From an uncultured Chloroflexota bacterium (GTDB taxonomy: Bacteria; Chloroflexota; Dehalococcoidia; UBA3495): a stretch of DNA of 10,768 bases. The translations under genes and the position numbers were made by a program. Numbering within the stretch: the stretch's first letter is position 1; each line of letters begins with the position of its first letter. Below, piece after piece: positions 1 to 5,708 of this stretch. The DNA lies in NCBI GenBank assembly GCA_913020235.1, contig CAJWBT010000045.1, forward strand, positions 1 to 10,768, given 5' to 3'. The notes under the pieces are model-generated. The model was not told the DNA's origin, ran no database searches, and saw only the letters and a program-made list of their open reading frames with translations.

Positions 1-379
1 CATGGGCTTCCAGCCAGCCATCCAGCAGGGCGGGCATCGAAACGGAGAGGATGCCTTTCGTTGGAATGCCTTGGGTCAGGTAACGCTCGCGGGTTGCAGC
101 TTGGGGAGCGGCGCCCGTGGCGTTGCAGACTTCCAGGAGGTCGGGCTCCTTGCAGTAGACCATGATGTACCCGTCGCCGCCCAGGCCGGACATCAGGGGC
201 TCGACCACGTTCAACGCCGCCGCCGTGGCGATGGCGGCATCCACGGCGTTCCCTCCCTTTTGCAGCATCGTGATGCCGGCCTGGGAGGCCAGGGGGTGAC
301 CGGAGCAGACCATTCCGTTGCGCCCCATGACCACCGGGCGGTTGGAGTCGAAGCTAACCCCGTGGGGTGACTGAGCCAT
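1..379 (-). CDS. ggt: Gamma-glutamyltransferase family protein, N-terminal part (cut by window edge)
   Basis: Translating the minus strand from the ATG at 379-377 gives at least 126 residues with no stop, so the gene continues beyond base 1. The product starts MAQSPHGVSFDSNRPVVMGR and contains the stretch CSGHPLASQAGITMLQKGGN followed by AVDAAIATAAALNVVEPLMS and GLGGDGYIMVY. This is the typical N-terminal region of the large subunit of gamma-glutamyltransferase family Ntn-hydrolases. Known family members move or hydrolyse gamma-glutamyl groups of glutathione and related compounds after autocleavage at an internal Thr. That catalytic Thr lies outside the window. No signal peptide is seen, so this copy is probably cytoplasmic, unlike the periplasmic E. 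coli enzyme. The start is fixed by an AGGAGG six bases upstream. Family assignment is firm; substrate is unknown. Confidence 0.9.
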   Translation of the reverse strand, partial: MAQSPHGVSFDSNRPVVMGRNGMVCSGHPLASQAGITMLQKGGNAVDAAIATAAALNVVEPLMSGLGGDGYIMVYCKEPDLLEVCNATGAAPQAATRERYLTQGIPTKGILSVSMPALLDGWLEAH

Positions 380-384
380 TAGAG

Positions 385-390
385 CCTCCT
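385..390 (-). promoter_or_regulatory. Ribosome binding site of the gamma-glutamyltransferase gene
   Basis: On the minus strand this reads AGGAGG and sits five bases before the ATG at 379-377. It fixes the start and excludes longer N-termini. I saw no convincing -35/-10 pair just upstream of it. Confidence 0.7.
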
Positions 391-770
391 GCGTGGAGCG
401 TAGGGTCCTTTGGAAAGGCCTTCCCGGAAGCCCCCCTGTGGAAGAATGATCGTCCTGGAAGGGTATGGCTAGAACACCCTGCTCCCGCCGAGTCCAGTGA
501 AGCTCGCGCAGGGCTCAAGTGCGTTGGCTAGGGCTTTCTTCCGGGAAACGAATTCGGGGCCGTGCCGGGCGCCGTGGACCATGAACGAGCCTTTGGCCCC
601 CGGTTCCAATGATGAGCCGAGGGGACTCCCCACCTCCCCAAAAAGCGTGGTGTACGGGAGTCAGAATGCCTATCGTAAGCGGCGGCCCGGCTTCACCGAT
701 GCATTATCCGTGGCGCGAGTCGAGGCGTCAAGGGAACCGGGCTCCACGGCCTGCTTCGGCGGAAGCTAAC
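391..770. other. Non-coding or unrecognised stretch upstream of the gamma-glutamyltransferase gene
   Basis: No gene is recognised here. Short open frames exist on both strands (plus 497-769; minus 472-660), but neither has a good ribosome binding site or a product I recognise. The minus frame encodes stretches such as GSFMVHGARHGPEFVSRKKA and is open between two stops without a clear initiator, so it could be a gene remnant. No tRNA-like T-loop sequence was found. The stretch must hold the promoter of the gamma-glutamyltransferase gene, but I cannot point to it. Confidence 0.4.
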
Positions 771-787
771 GTTGCGTTGAGCGCAAC
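771..787. repeat. Short inverted repeat, 6-bp stem
   Basis: GTTGCG and CGCAAC pair around a TTGAG loop. It lies immediately beyond the terminator-like structure at 788-821, downstream of the iron-sulfur carrier gene on the minus strand, and may contribute to transcription termination there. Confidence 0.4.
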
Positions 788-821
788 AAAACTGAGGCCC
801 CACTTTCGCGAGGCCCCAGTT
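788..821 (-). terminator. Probable intrinsic terminator of the iron-sulfur carrier gene
   Basis: Read on the minus strand, an interrupted stem (AACTG/CAGTT, one mismatch, then GGCC/GGCC) closes around a roughly 14-base loop and is followed by TTTTG. It lies about 45 bases past the stop of the minus-strand gene at 866-1255. The stem is imperfect and the T run is only four bases, so efficiency is uncertain. Confidence 0.5.
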
Positions 822-828
822 GATGTGT

Positions 829-858
829 CCTGATTTGGGTTGCGCCTGATTTGGGTTG
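829..858. repeat. Direct repeat, two 14-base copies with 16-base period
   Basis: CCTGATTTGGGTTG occurs at 829-842 and again at 845-858, separated by two bases. It lies between the stop of the iron-sulfur carrier gene and its terminator-like hairpin. Function is unknown; recent local duplication is the simplest explanation. Confidence 0.7.
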
Positions 859-865
859 AGATAGA

Positions 866-1255
866 TCAGTGGCCGCCGCAGGCGCAGCCACCACCGCCCT
901 CGCCGCACCCGCAGCCACCACCACCGCCCTCGCCGCAGCCGCAACCACCGCCGCCACATCCGGCGCTAGCGTACATGGGGTTGTTGATGACGAAGCCGAC
1001 CCGGCCTCCCAGGTTCTCCACGTAGTCGATGGTCGCCTCTTCCAGGAAGGGGGCGCTATCGGAGTCCATCAGGAAGTTCAGCCCTTCCAGATTGAACTCA
1101 GTGTCGTCGGGCTGCTTTTCTTTCTCCATAGTCAGCATATATTGCAGACCGCCTGTCGCGGCGGGCATGGCTATCACACGGAGCGAGCCTTCCTGCTCTC
1201 CTTGTTCAACCATGACTTCCTTGAGCTTTTCTATCGCCAGAGTCGTAACTTCCAT
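866..1255 (-). CDS. A-type iron-sulfur carrier-like protein (IscA/HesB family) with Gly/Cys-rich tail
   Basis: This 129-residue product matches the general layout of A-type Fe-S carriers (IscA/ErpA/SufA), which bind iron or a cluster and pass it to apo-proteins. Visible landmarks are the amphipathic N-terminus (MEVTTLAIEKLKEVM), the central LRVIAMPAATGGLQYMLTM, and IDYVENLGGRVGFVINNP leading to a terminal Cys cluster. Two things are odd. First, the cysteine normally found in the S-G-C-S-G loop is replaced (about Thr34). Second, the usual C-G-C terminus is expanded to seven cysteines (100, 105, 107, 115, 117, 124, 126) in a Gly-rich repeat ending with His129. The protein may therefore hold metal mainly through its tail. 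The start at 1255 has only a distant GAGGAG (12 bases away). The gene stands alone and is divergent from the phage cluster. Confidence 0.8.
   Translation of the reverse strand: MEVTTLAIEKLKEVMVEQGEQEGSLRVIAMPAATGGLQYMLTMEKEKQPDDTEFNLEGLNFLMDSDSAPFLEEATIDYVENLGGRVGFVINNPMYASAGCGGGGCGCGEGGGGGCGCGEGGGGCACGGH
881..960 (-). repeat. In-frame repeat encoding the Cys/Gly-rich tail
   Basis: Two near-identical units of about 24-27 bases encode CGCGEGGGGG and CGCGEGGGG in tandem, followed by CACGGH. On the plus strand this appears as repeated CCACCACCGCCCTCGCCGCA blocks. The unit length is a multiple of three, so copy-number change would keep the reading frame. Confidence 0.75.
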
Positions 1256-1259
1256 TTAG

Positions 1260-1629
1260 CCGCCACGCTCCTCGTAATTTGGCCAAGTTGCGGGAATCGC
1301 AAGAACCTTCTATTAGTAGGCTATCACAGTCGAGAATATGAGGTCAACGATATTTGCGACGGGGCATGACAACTCGGAGTGACATTTCCATACCAGTCCA
1401 CCGTGCCCGTCGAATCAGGGCCGCTCAATTTCCCACCGTGCTGCTCGGCCAACTATTGCAAAACCGAAACGAGCGCAGAACTCGCTGAGGATTCCGGCCG
1501 GGTTCATTCAGCCTCCCCAGTCTCATTGCGGACGGTGGCGGGTATCGAGAGCGTCTCCCATGGCTTGAGTAAGCCCGCTCCAGGCTTGTGGATGTAGCCT
1601 GAAGAAACAATGCCGATGTCACGGCCATG
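1260..1629. other. Intergenic stretch with no recognised gene
   Basis: This stretch separates the divergent iron-sulfur carrier gene from the phage-type cluster. Open frames exist on both strands (plus 1379-1597; minus 1425-1628, and the 3' end of minus 1504-1959), but none has a ribosome binding site or a recognisable domain. The minus frame near 1504-1620 encodes SGYIHKPGAGLLKPWETLSI and could be a fragment of an inactivated gene. No tRNA or integrase attachment core was recognised. The only control element found is the promoter for the carrier gene at its left end. Confidence 0.4.
1318..1347 (-). promoter_or_regulatory. Possible sigma70-type promoter for the iron-sulfur carrier gene
   Basis: On the minus strand TTGACC (1347-1342) is followed after 18 bases by TAGCCT (1323-1318), which is preceded by TGA in extended -10 position. 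The -35 matches five of six consensus bases but the -10 only three. It sits about 65 bases before the start codon, a sensible distance. Confidence 0.4.
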
Positions 1630-1657
1630 TTGACAGGCTGGGAAACGCTTCTCTAAT
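1630..1657 (+). promoter_or_regulatory. Strong sigma70-type promoter of the phage structural cluster
   Basis: A perfect TTGACA (1630-1635) is followed after 16 bases by TCTAAT (1652-1657), which matches five of six -10 bases. The expected start of transcription is near 1664. It points into the protease-capsid genes. An imperfect inverted repeat (GCTTCTCT at 1647-1654, AGAGAAAGC at 1674-1682) overlaps the -10 and start region and could be an operator. No other good promoter was seen within the cluster. Confidence 0.65.
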
Positions 1658-1712
1658 CTCAATATCGTCAAACAGAGAAAGCCGCAGCGGCCAGGACGCA
1701 ACGCCAACTTAC

Positions 1713-1748
1713 AAGAGGGACAGACCCCGATGCGGGTCTGTCCCTCTT
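1713..1748 (+). terminator. Perfect 15-bp hairpin between promoter and protease gene (attenuator or REP-like element)
   Basis: The arms 1713-1727 and 1734-1748 (AAGAGGGACAGACCC and its complement) pair without mismatch around a six-base loop (CGATGC). They are followed by only one more T, so it is a weak intrinsic terminator by the T-run criterion. It lies between the promoter at 1630 and the protease ribosome binding site at 1781. The GGGACAGACCC core resembles dispersed REP-type palindromes mobilised by IS200-like transposases (from memory, not checked). It may be an attenuator, an insertion, or both. Confidence 0.65.
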
Positions 1749-1780
1749 TCGTTGCCCTGGCGGCCGTCGCTTTAGCCTTC

Positions 1781-1786
1781 GGAGGT
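1781..1786 (+). promoter_or_regulatory. Ribosome binding site that fixes a TTG start for the protease
   Basis: GGAGGT lies six bases before the in-frame TTG at 1793. The upstream in-frame ATG at 1730 sits inside the loop and right arm of the perfect hairpin and has no ribosome binding site of its own. The TTG is therefore the better start. Confidence 0.65.
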
Positions 1787-1792
1787 GCGGCA

Positions 1793-2593
1793 TTGGAAGA
1801 TCCACATGGGGTTTCTTGGGAGCGGGAGCGCCTGCTGGAAGCGCTGGAAGCCTTCCAGAGGGGAGTAGCCGACGCGCCTCTGTTGCGCAAGTGGACCGAA
1901 ACGGAGCCCCTGCGGGCGGAGACCGGCCAAGGGCTGCCGATGGCCTTCGTGATCTCCACCGACGATGTGGACCGGCACGGCGATGTAATCGCGGCCGACG
2001 GCTGGAGGCTGGAGTCGTACCGGCAGAATCCGGTTTTCCTGTGGGCCCACGATTACGCCCGCCCGGTCATCGGCCGCGCCGTGGAGACCTGGACGGAGCC
2101 CCACCGCCTGCTGGCCCGGATGGAGTTCGCCCCCACCCGCTTCGCCCAGGAGGTGGCGCTGCTGTACCGGTCCGGCTACCAGCGCGGGGTGTCGGTGGGA
2201 TTCAAGCCGCTGCAGTACGAGGAGCGGAGACACGAGAAGACCGGAGCCTTCCTGGGCATCCGGTTTCTGGAACAGGAGCTGCTGGAGACCAGCGCTGTGC
2301 CCGTTCCGGCCAACCGGAACGCGTTGCGCCGGGCGCTCGACGAGGCGCCCCGGGTTGGGGAGTACCTTCGCCGAATCGGACCTGGGAGAGGGGCAGAAGT
2401 CTTCTCGACGGTCACTGTCCCGCCGGCGCTGGAAGCCATATGGCCGGAGCTGGCGGCGGGGATCGATGAGCTGGGGAAGCTGGCCGAGGAGCTGGCCCGC
2501 ACCGTGGCCCAGGCAGAGCGCGCCGGGGGCCCGCAGTCCGAGCGATTGAGGGTGGCCGAGCTGTTGGCCGAGTTGCGGGAGGCGCACCGCTAG
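1793..2593 (+). CDS. HK97-type prohead maturation protease
   Basis: From the TTG start this is a 266-residue protein (287 if begun at the ATG at 1730). The middle carries the herpesvirus-protease-like fold of phage prohead proteases: FVISTDDVDRHGDVIAADGW, then the catalytic His in FLWAHDY, the nucleophile Ser in GVSVGF, and an acidic residue in LLETSAVPVPANRNAL. Counted from the ATG at 1730 these are His107, Ser155 and Glu186. In known phages this enzyme sits inside the procapsid, removes the scaffold domain of the capsid protein and then digests itself. The C-terminal 60 residues are predicted helical and Ala/Glu/Arg-rich, as expected for capsid targeting. The next gene encodes its presumed substrate. 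Portal and terminase genes, normally just upstream, are absent. Family call is firm. Confidence 0.9.
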   Translation: MEDPHGVSWERERLLEALEAFQRGVADAPLLRKWTETEPLRAETGQGLPMAFVISTDDVDRHGDVIAADGWRLESYRQNPVFLWAHDYARPVIGRAVETWTEPHRLLARMEFAPTRFAQEVALLYRSGYQRGVSVGFKPLQYEERRHEKTGAFLGIRFLEQELLETSAVPVPANRNALRRALDEAPRVGEYLRRIGPGRGAEVFSTVTVPPALEAIWPELAAGIDELGKLAEELARTVAQAERAGGPQSERLRVAELLAELREAHR

Positions 2594-2684
2594 GGGCAGC
2601 CCCCAAGACCGCTCGGGGCGAAGGCCGTCCCAGCCTGGCAAGGGCATGTCAACCCGGTTCAAGGGAAATCCCTGACTTAATTTC

Positions 2685-2693
2685 TAAGGAGGT
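2685..2693 (+). promoter_or_regulatory. Near-ideal ribosome binding site of the major capsid gene
   Basis: TAAGGAGGT is almost the full complement of the 16S rRNA tail and sits four bases before the ATG. It is the strongest such site in the window, in line with the high copy number needed for a capsid protein. Confidence 0.75.
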
Positions 2694-2697
2694 AGCC

Positions 2698-4029
2698 ATG
2701 ACCATAGGAACACAGGACATGGAGCTGATCAAGCGAGAGCTGGCCGGCATTCAGGATCACTACCAGTCCCGGATGGACGCGGAGCTTCCGCCTCTGAAGG
2801 ACGAGGTGGACCGAATCGCCTCTCAACTGGGACGGATTCAGGATATGTGGCGCGACGGAGAGAAGCGGGCCATCCTGGCCCGGTTCGGCGGCGCCGAGCG
2901 GCCCAGGGTCCCCTACGGGAAGTACAACGGCCTGGACCTGCTGGACCTGGCCTGCGTCCGGAGCCTGCTCACCGCCCAGCTGCGGGAGCCCAGCGGGGTC
3001 AACCCCAGGATGCTGGAAGACTGGCAGGCAAATATCAAGGCGGCCATGGACTCGACCACCGCCGGTACCGGCGACGAGCTGGTGGATACCCAGGAGGCCC
3101 GGGCGCTCTGGGACGACGTTAACCTGGAGACCGCCTTGGCTCCTCTATTCAACACCATCCAGATGCCCAGCAACCCCTTTCAGATTCCCCTTCAGCTGGG
3201 AGACGTGAACTGGTATCCGGGAACCGAGAACGTGGCCGCCAAGGGCACCGCCGTGACCACCGCCCGCCAGACCCTCACCGCGTACGAATTGGTGGCCGAG
3301 GTTCCGTGGTCTTACGACCTGGAAGAGGACGCCGTGATCGCCATGATGGAGGAACTCCGGCGGGGCCTGATGCGCAACGCCCGCGAGGTCATCGACGACG
3401 TGCTCTTGAACGGCGATACCACCACCACCAACAACATCAACGCCGACGGTGCCACCATCGCCGCCACCGACGCCGGCAAAGGCCAATGGCTGCTGGGGTT
3501 CGATGGCCTGCTTCACCTGCCCCTGGTGGACAACACCAGCCAGGCCAACAACCACGCCGGCGCGGTGTCCGACGATATGTTCAACGAGATCCGGGCCAAG
3601 CTAGGTAAATACGGCGTCCGGCCGTCGGAGCTGGTCTACGTCACCGACGTCAATACCTTCATCCGTGCCCTCAGCGTCGGCAACTTCCGGACCCTGGACA
3701 AGTTCGGTTCCCAAGCCACAGTCCTGACCGGGCAGCTGGGAGCAGTCGAGGGGATCCCCGTCATCGTCTCCGAGCAAATGAAGCTGGCCGATACCGATGG
3801 GAAGGTCACCGACGCGGGGAACGGCTCCGATACGGGACGGCTCATGATCGTCAACCGCAGCCAGTGGCGCGTCGGCTTTAAGCGGGAGCTGACCATCGAG
3901 ACGGTCCGCGACGCCCAGAAACGGCAGAACATCATGGTGGTTAGCTTCCGTATCGCCCTTCAGGAGCGCAGCGGCACCCGGTCCAGCGCCACCCACACGG
4001 CCCTGCAGTACAACATAACCGGGGTCTAA
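2698..4029 (+). CDS. HK97-fold major capsid protein
   Basis: This 443-residue protein follows the protease and has the layout of HK97-family major capsid proteins, which build the icosahedral shell. Residues 1-60 form a charged, likely coiled-coil segment (MELIKRELAGIQDHYQ, LPPLKDEVDRIASQLGRI) that should act as the cleavable scaffold domain. Residues 60-140 may form the rest of the pro-region and N-arm. Residues 145-240 (SNPFQIPLQLGDVNWYPG, then AYELVAEVPWSYDLEED) look like the E-loop and P-domain. The segment WLLGFDGLL (264-272) and the C-terminal RLMIVNRSQWRVGFKRELTI to SFRIALQE (381-424) look like the A-domain strands. The exact cleavage site cannot be read from sequence. Length is usual for an uncleaved precursor. 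The very strong ribosome binding site supports high expression. Confidence 0.9.
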   Translation: MTIGTQDMELIKRELAGIQDHYQSRMDAELPPLKDEVDRIASQLGRIQDMWRDGEKRAILARFGGAERPRVPYGKYNGLDLLDLACVRSLLTAQLREPSGVNPRMLEDWQANIKAAMDSTTAGTGDELVDTQEARALWDDVNLETALAPLFNTIQMPSNPFQIPLQLGDVNWYPGTENVAAKGTAVTTARQTLTAYELVAEVPWSYDLEEDAVIAMMEELRRGLMRNAREVIDDVLLNGDTTTTNNINADGATIAATDAGKGQWLLGFDGLLHLPLVDNTSQANNHAGAVSDDMFNEIRAKLGKYGVRPSELVYVTDVNTFIRALSVGNFRTLDKFGSQATVLTGQLGAVEGIPVIVSEQMKLADTDGKVTDAGNGSDTGRLMIVNRSQWRVGFKRELTIETVRDAQKRQNIMVVSFRIALQERSGTRSSATHTALQYNITGV

Positions 4030-4064
4030 TCGGCACACCTTGAGCCTGTTCTAAAGGAGGAGCT

Positions 4065-4529
4065 ATGACCACTATCAGCCAAGCAGACCCGACCGCCGAG
4101 GCGGTAAAGAACATGATCCCGCCAGCCCAGTCCGGCATCGACTACGTGATGAAGCGCTACATAGTCGAGGCCCTGGCCTCCGGCAACGCCAATGCCTTCG
4201 CCTTCGCCGTCCAGAACCCGGAGGGGGTGGACTGCGTAATCACCAACGTCATCGTGGACATCACCACCGCCGGCGGCACTGGCAGCTCCGTCTTGGACGT
4301 TGACGTCGAATCCAGCGCCACCGGCACCGGAGACGATGTCATCGACGGCCTGGACCTGAACGCTACCGGTACCTCAGACCGCCACAACGCCGCCGGCAGC
4401 AACGGCGGCGCCCCCGTCAAGTGGAATAAGAAAGGCGGCACCAACGACTATGTCACCGGGAAGTTCCTGGTCCAGAACGCCGCCAGCCTGGCCGGCAAGG
4501 TAATCATCGAGTACGTGCCTTTGTCCTGA
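4065..4529 (+). CDS. Small beta-rich structural protein, possible capsid decoration protein
   Basis: The 154-residue product is not recognised by family. It is Gly/Thr/Asp/Val-rich with alternating hydrophobic strands (CVITNVIVDITT, SVLDVDVESSAT, GKVIIEYVPLS), few charges and one cysteine, as typical of beta-sandwich virion surface proteins. It starts 36 bases after the capsid gene behind a strong AAGGAGG (4054-4060), so it is probably also made in quantity. The position right after the capsid gene is where many phages encode a decoration or head-stabilising protein. The final KVIIEY resembles the KIIVEY/KVVIEY ends of the paralogous proteins encoded at 7564 and 7982, a possible shared fold. 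The function is inferred from place and composition only. Confidence 0.7.
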   Translation: MTTISQADPTAEAVKNMIPPAQSGIDYVMKRYIVEALASGNANAFAFAVQNPEGVDCVITNVIVDITTAGGTGSSVLDVDVESSATGTGDDVIDGLDLNATGTSDRHNAAGSNGGAPVKWNKKGGTNDYVTGKFLVQNAASLAGKVIIEYVPLS

Positions 4530-4605
4530 ACCTTCCAATGAAGGACGAGCAGCCCCGCCGGGAACTCACTTCCTGGCTCAGCGAGGCAAATTGCTCGCCT
4601 GCCAT

Positions 4606-4650
4606 GCCTGGGAGGGGGTGAGGGGCGTGGCCCTTGACACTCTCCCAGGC
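4606..4650. repeat. Inverted repeat, 9-bp arms, between structural genes
   Basis: GCCTGGGAG (4606-4614) and CTCCCAGGC (4642-4650) are perfect complements separated by 27 bases. They lie in the 222-base gap between the genes ending at 4529 and starting at 4752, the longest gap inside the cluster. No T run follows, so it is not a typical terminator; it may be an RNA processing or stability element. Confidence 0.55.
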
Positions 4651-4751
4651 TCAGGGAAGCGAAGCTGCCCGCCGGCCCCGTTTGGAAGGGCAGGCAATCC
4701 TGGGCGGCAGGTTGAACAGAGATGGAAATCGTGGAACGGAGAAATTAGACC

Positions 4752-5366
4752 ATGGGATATTCAGAAGGAGCGCACGACTCGCCGGCCGACACCAGGGACC
4801 GCCTGGTCCGGGTCGGCTCCAAATACCAGGCTACGGCCCCCGCCGTGGCCGATGGAGACAACGCCTATCTGCTTCTGGACGCCGCCGGCCGGGTTTTGAT
4901 TTCCGGCGCGGCTGCCCATGATGCGGTGGCGGCGGGAAACCCGGTCCGAATCGGCGGAGTCTACCGGACCACGATTCCGGCGGTGGCGGCGGGCGACATG
5001 GCCGACCTGTTGGTCGACGCCGCCGGCCGGCTGAAGCTGGCCTTCACCCCCGACACCTTCAAGGTGATCGACGCCGTGGCCATCACCGCGGGCACCCCCG
5101 CGACGGTCTGGACTCCCGCGTCGGGAAAGAAAGTCCGCCTGCTGGGCTGGTGCCTGTCTGCCAGCGCCGGAGCCGCCTTGGAGTTCCAGGACAGTGGGTC
5201 AGCCGGCACCGTTATTGCCCAGACCCCGCTTCTGGCCGCCGCCGGGACCCACGACGCGCCGCCCCTGGGAGCTGGAGTCTTGCTGGCCGCGGCGGACAAC
5301 ACCCTGGACCTGGACGTGACCGCCACCGCCACCGTGTCGGGTATGGTCTTTGGCGTAGAAGAGTAG
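4752..5366 (+). CDS. Virion-type protein with two copies of a 'PVRIGGVY...DAAGRLK' motif
   Basis: This 204-residue protein has an internal duplication. Residues 18-50 and 64-96 both follow the pattern LVRVGSKYQATAPAVADGDN / PVRIGGVYRTTIPAVAAGDM, each ending in VDAAGR-type turns. I associate motifs of this kind with phage head or tail-fibre proteins, where they form short beta units. Residues 105-204 form a separate hydrophobic, beta-rich C-terminal domain (ATVWTPASGKKVRLLGWCLS, NTLDLDVTATATVSGMVF), again jelly-roll-like in character. It contains one cysteine. The ATG has only a weak GGAG-like site about ten bases upstream; an ATG at 4722 leads quickly to a stop. A structural role on the particle surface is inferred, not shown. 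Confidence 0.75.
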   Translation: MGYSEGAHDSPADTRDRLVRVGSKYQATAPAVADGDNAYLLLDAAGRVLISGAAAHDAVAAGNPVRIGGVYRTTIPAVAAGDMADLLVDAAGRLKLAFTPDTFKVIDAVAITAGTPATVWTPASGKKVRLLGWCLSASAGAALEFQDSGSAGTVIAQTPLLAAAGTHDAPPLGAGVLLAAADNTLDLDVTATATVSGMVFGVEE

Positions 5367-5394
5367 CCGTCCCCTCAGTTGGAGGACACCACAG

Positions 5395-5435
5395 AAATCT
5401 CCCCCCATCCCACGGGGGGATCAAGAGGGATCATT
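5395..5435. repeat. C/G-run palindrome, 7-bp stem and 7-base loop (dispersed-repeat-like)
   Basis: TCCCCCC (5400-5406) pairs with GGGGGGA (5414-5420) around ATCCCAC. The flanks (AAATC before, AGAGGGATCATTT after) complete a layout like intergenic C-run/G-run repeats known in many bacterial genomes. It sits directly before the ribosome binding site of the next gene. A similar element is found at 8438-8456. Confidence 0.55.
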
Positions 5436-5708
5436 TTGGTTATCTCGGGAACTATCAAGGTGACCGCGGCCGGGACTCGGGTCCAGGCCGCCCACAAGGG
5501 CAACGTCAAGACCGCCGTTTTCAAGGCCCGCTCCGACAACACCGGCGACGTCTATTTCGGTGGAAATGACGTGGCGTCCACCGCCGGCATGACCCTGACG
5601 CCGGGGGAGTCGATCCAGCTTCAGCTTTCCAACCCGGTTTCAACCTCCCAGTTCTGGGCCGACGCGGCCAACAATAACGACCAAGTCGACTTCGTCGGGA
5701 GCATCTGA
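5436..5708 (+). CDS. Small beta-rich phage structural protein
   Basis: The reading frame is open from a TTG at 5379, but the better start is the TTG at 5436. It has AGAGGG six to seven bases upstream, and the earlier part of the frame runs through a C/G-run palindrome. From 5436 the product has 90 residues: VISGTIKVTAAGTRVQ, then NVKTAVFKARSDNTGDVYFG, and MTLTPGESIQLQLSN. This pattern (TVTTAGTAVQ ... KADPDNTGNIYVG ... LAPGESI) is familiar from small proteins of unassigned function encoded near phage capsid genes. It should form a compact beta-sandwich. The stop overlaps the start of the next gene by one base (TGATG), which suggests coupled translation. Role as a minor head or fibre-base component is inferred. 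Confidence 0.75.
   Translation: MVISGTIKVTAAGTRVQAAHKGNVKTAVFKARSDNTGDVYFGGNDVASTAGMTLTPGESIQLQLSNPVSTSQFWADAANNNDQVDFVGSI

Noticed and set aside
497..769. Plus-strand gene of 90 codons
   Set aside because: No ribosome binding site, no recognisable domain, and a comparable open frame on the other strand; left as unexplained sequence.
1260..1712. tRNA gene or attachment site at the left edge of the phage cluster
   Set aside because: No T-loop-like sequence or cloverleaf was found, and no matching core repeat was seen near 9300-9960.
1730..1792. N-terminal extension of the protease from the ATG at 1730, resembling a signal peptide (VCPSFVALAAVALAFGGAAL)
   Set aside because: Its first codons are the loop and right arm of a perfect palindrome, there is no ribosome binding site, and a prohead protease should not be exported. 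GGAGGT before the TTG at 1793 gives a better start.
1772..2662. Long minus-strand open frame of 296 codons opposite the protease
   Set aside because: The plus strand carries a clear catalytic triad and family motifs in this interval; the opposite frame is a by-product of high GC codon use.
4634..4662. TTGACA at 4634 as an internal promoter
   Set aside because: The bases 16-18 positions downstream show no -10-like sequence.
4591..4921. Plus-strand open frames in the gap before the 4752 gene
   Set aside because: They overlap the better supported gene in another frame, lack ribosome binding sites and contain an inverted repeat rather than coding-like sequence.
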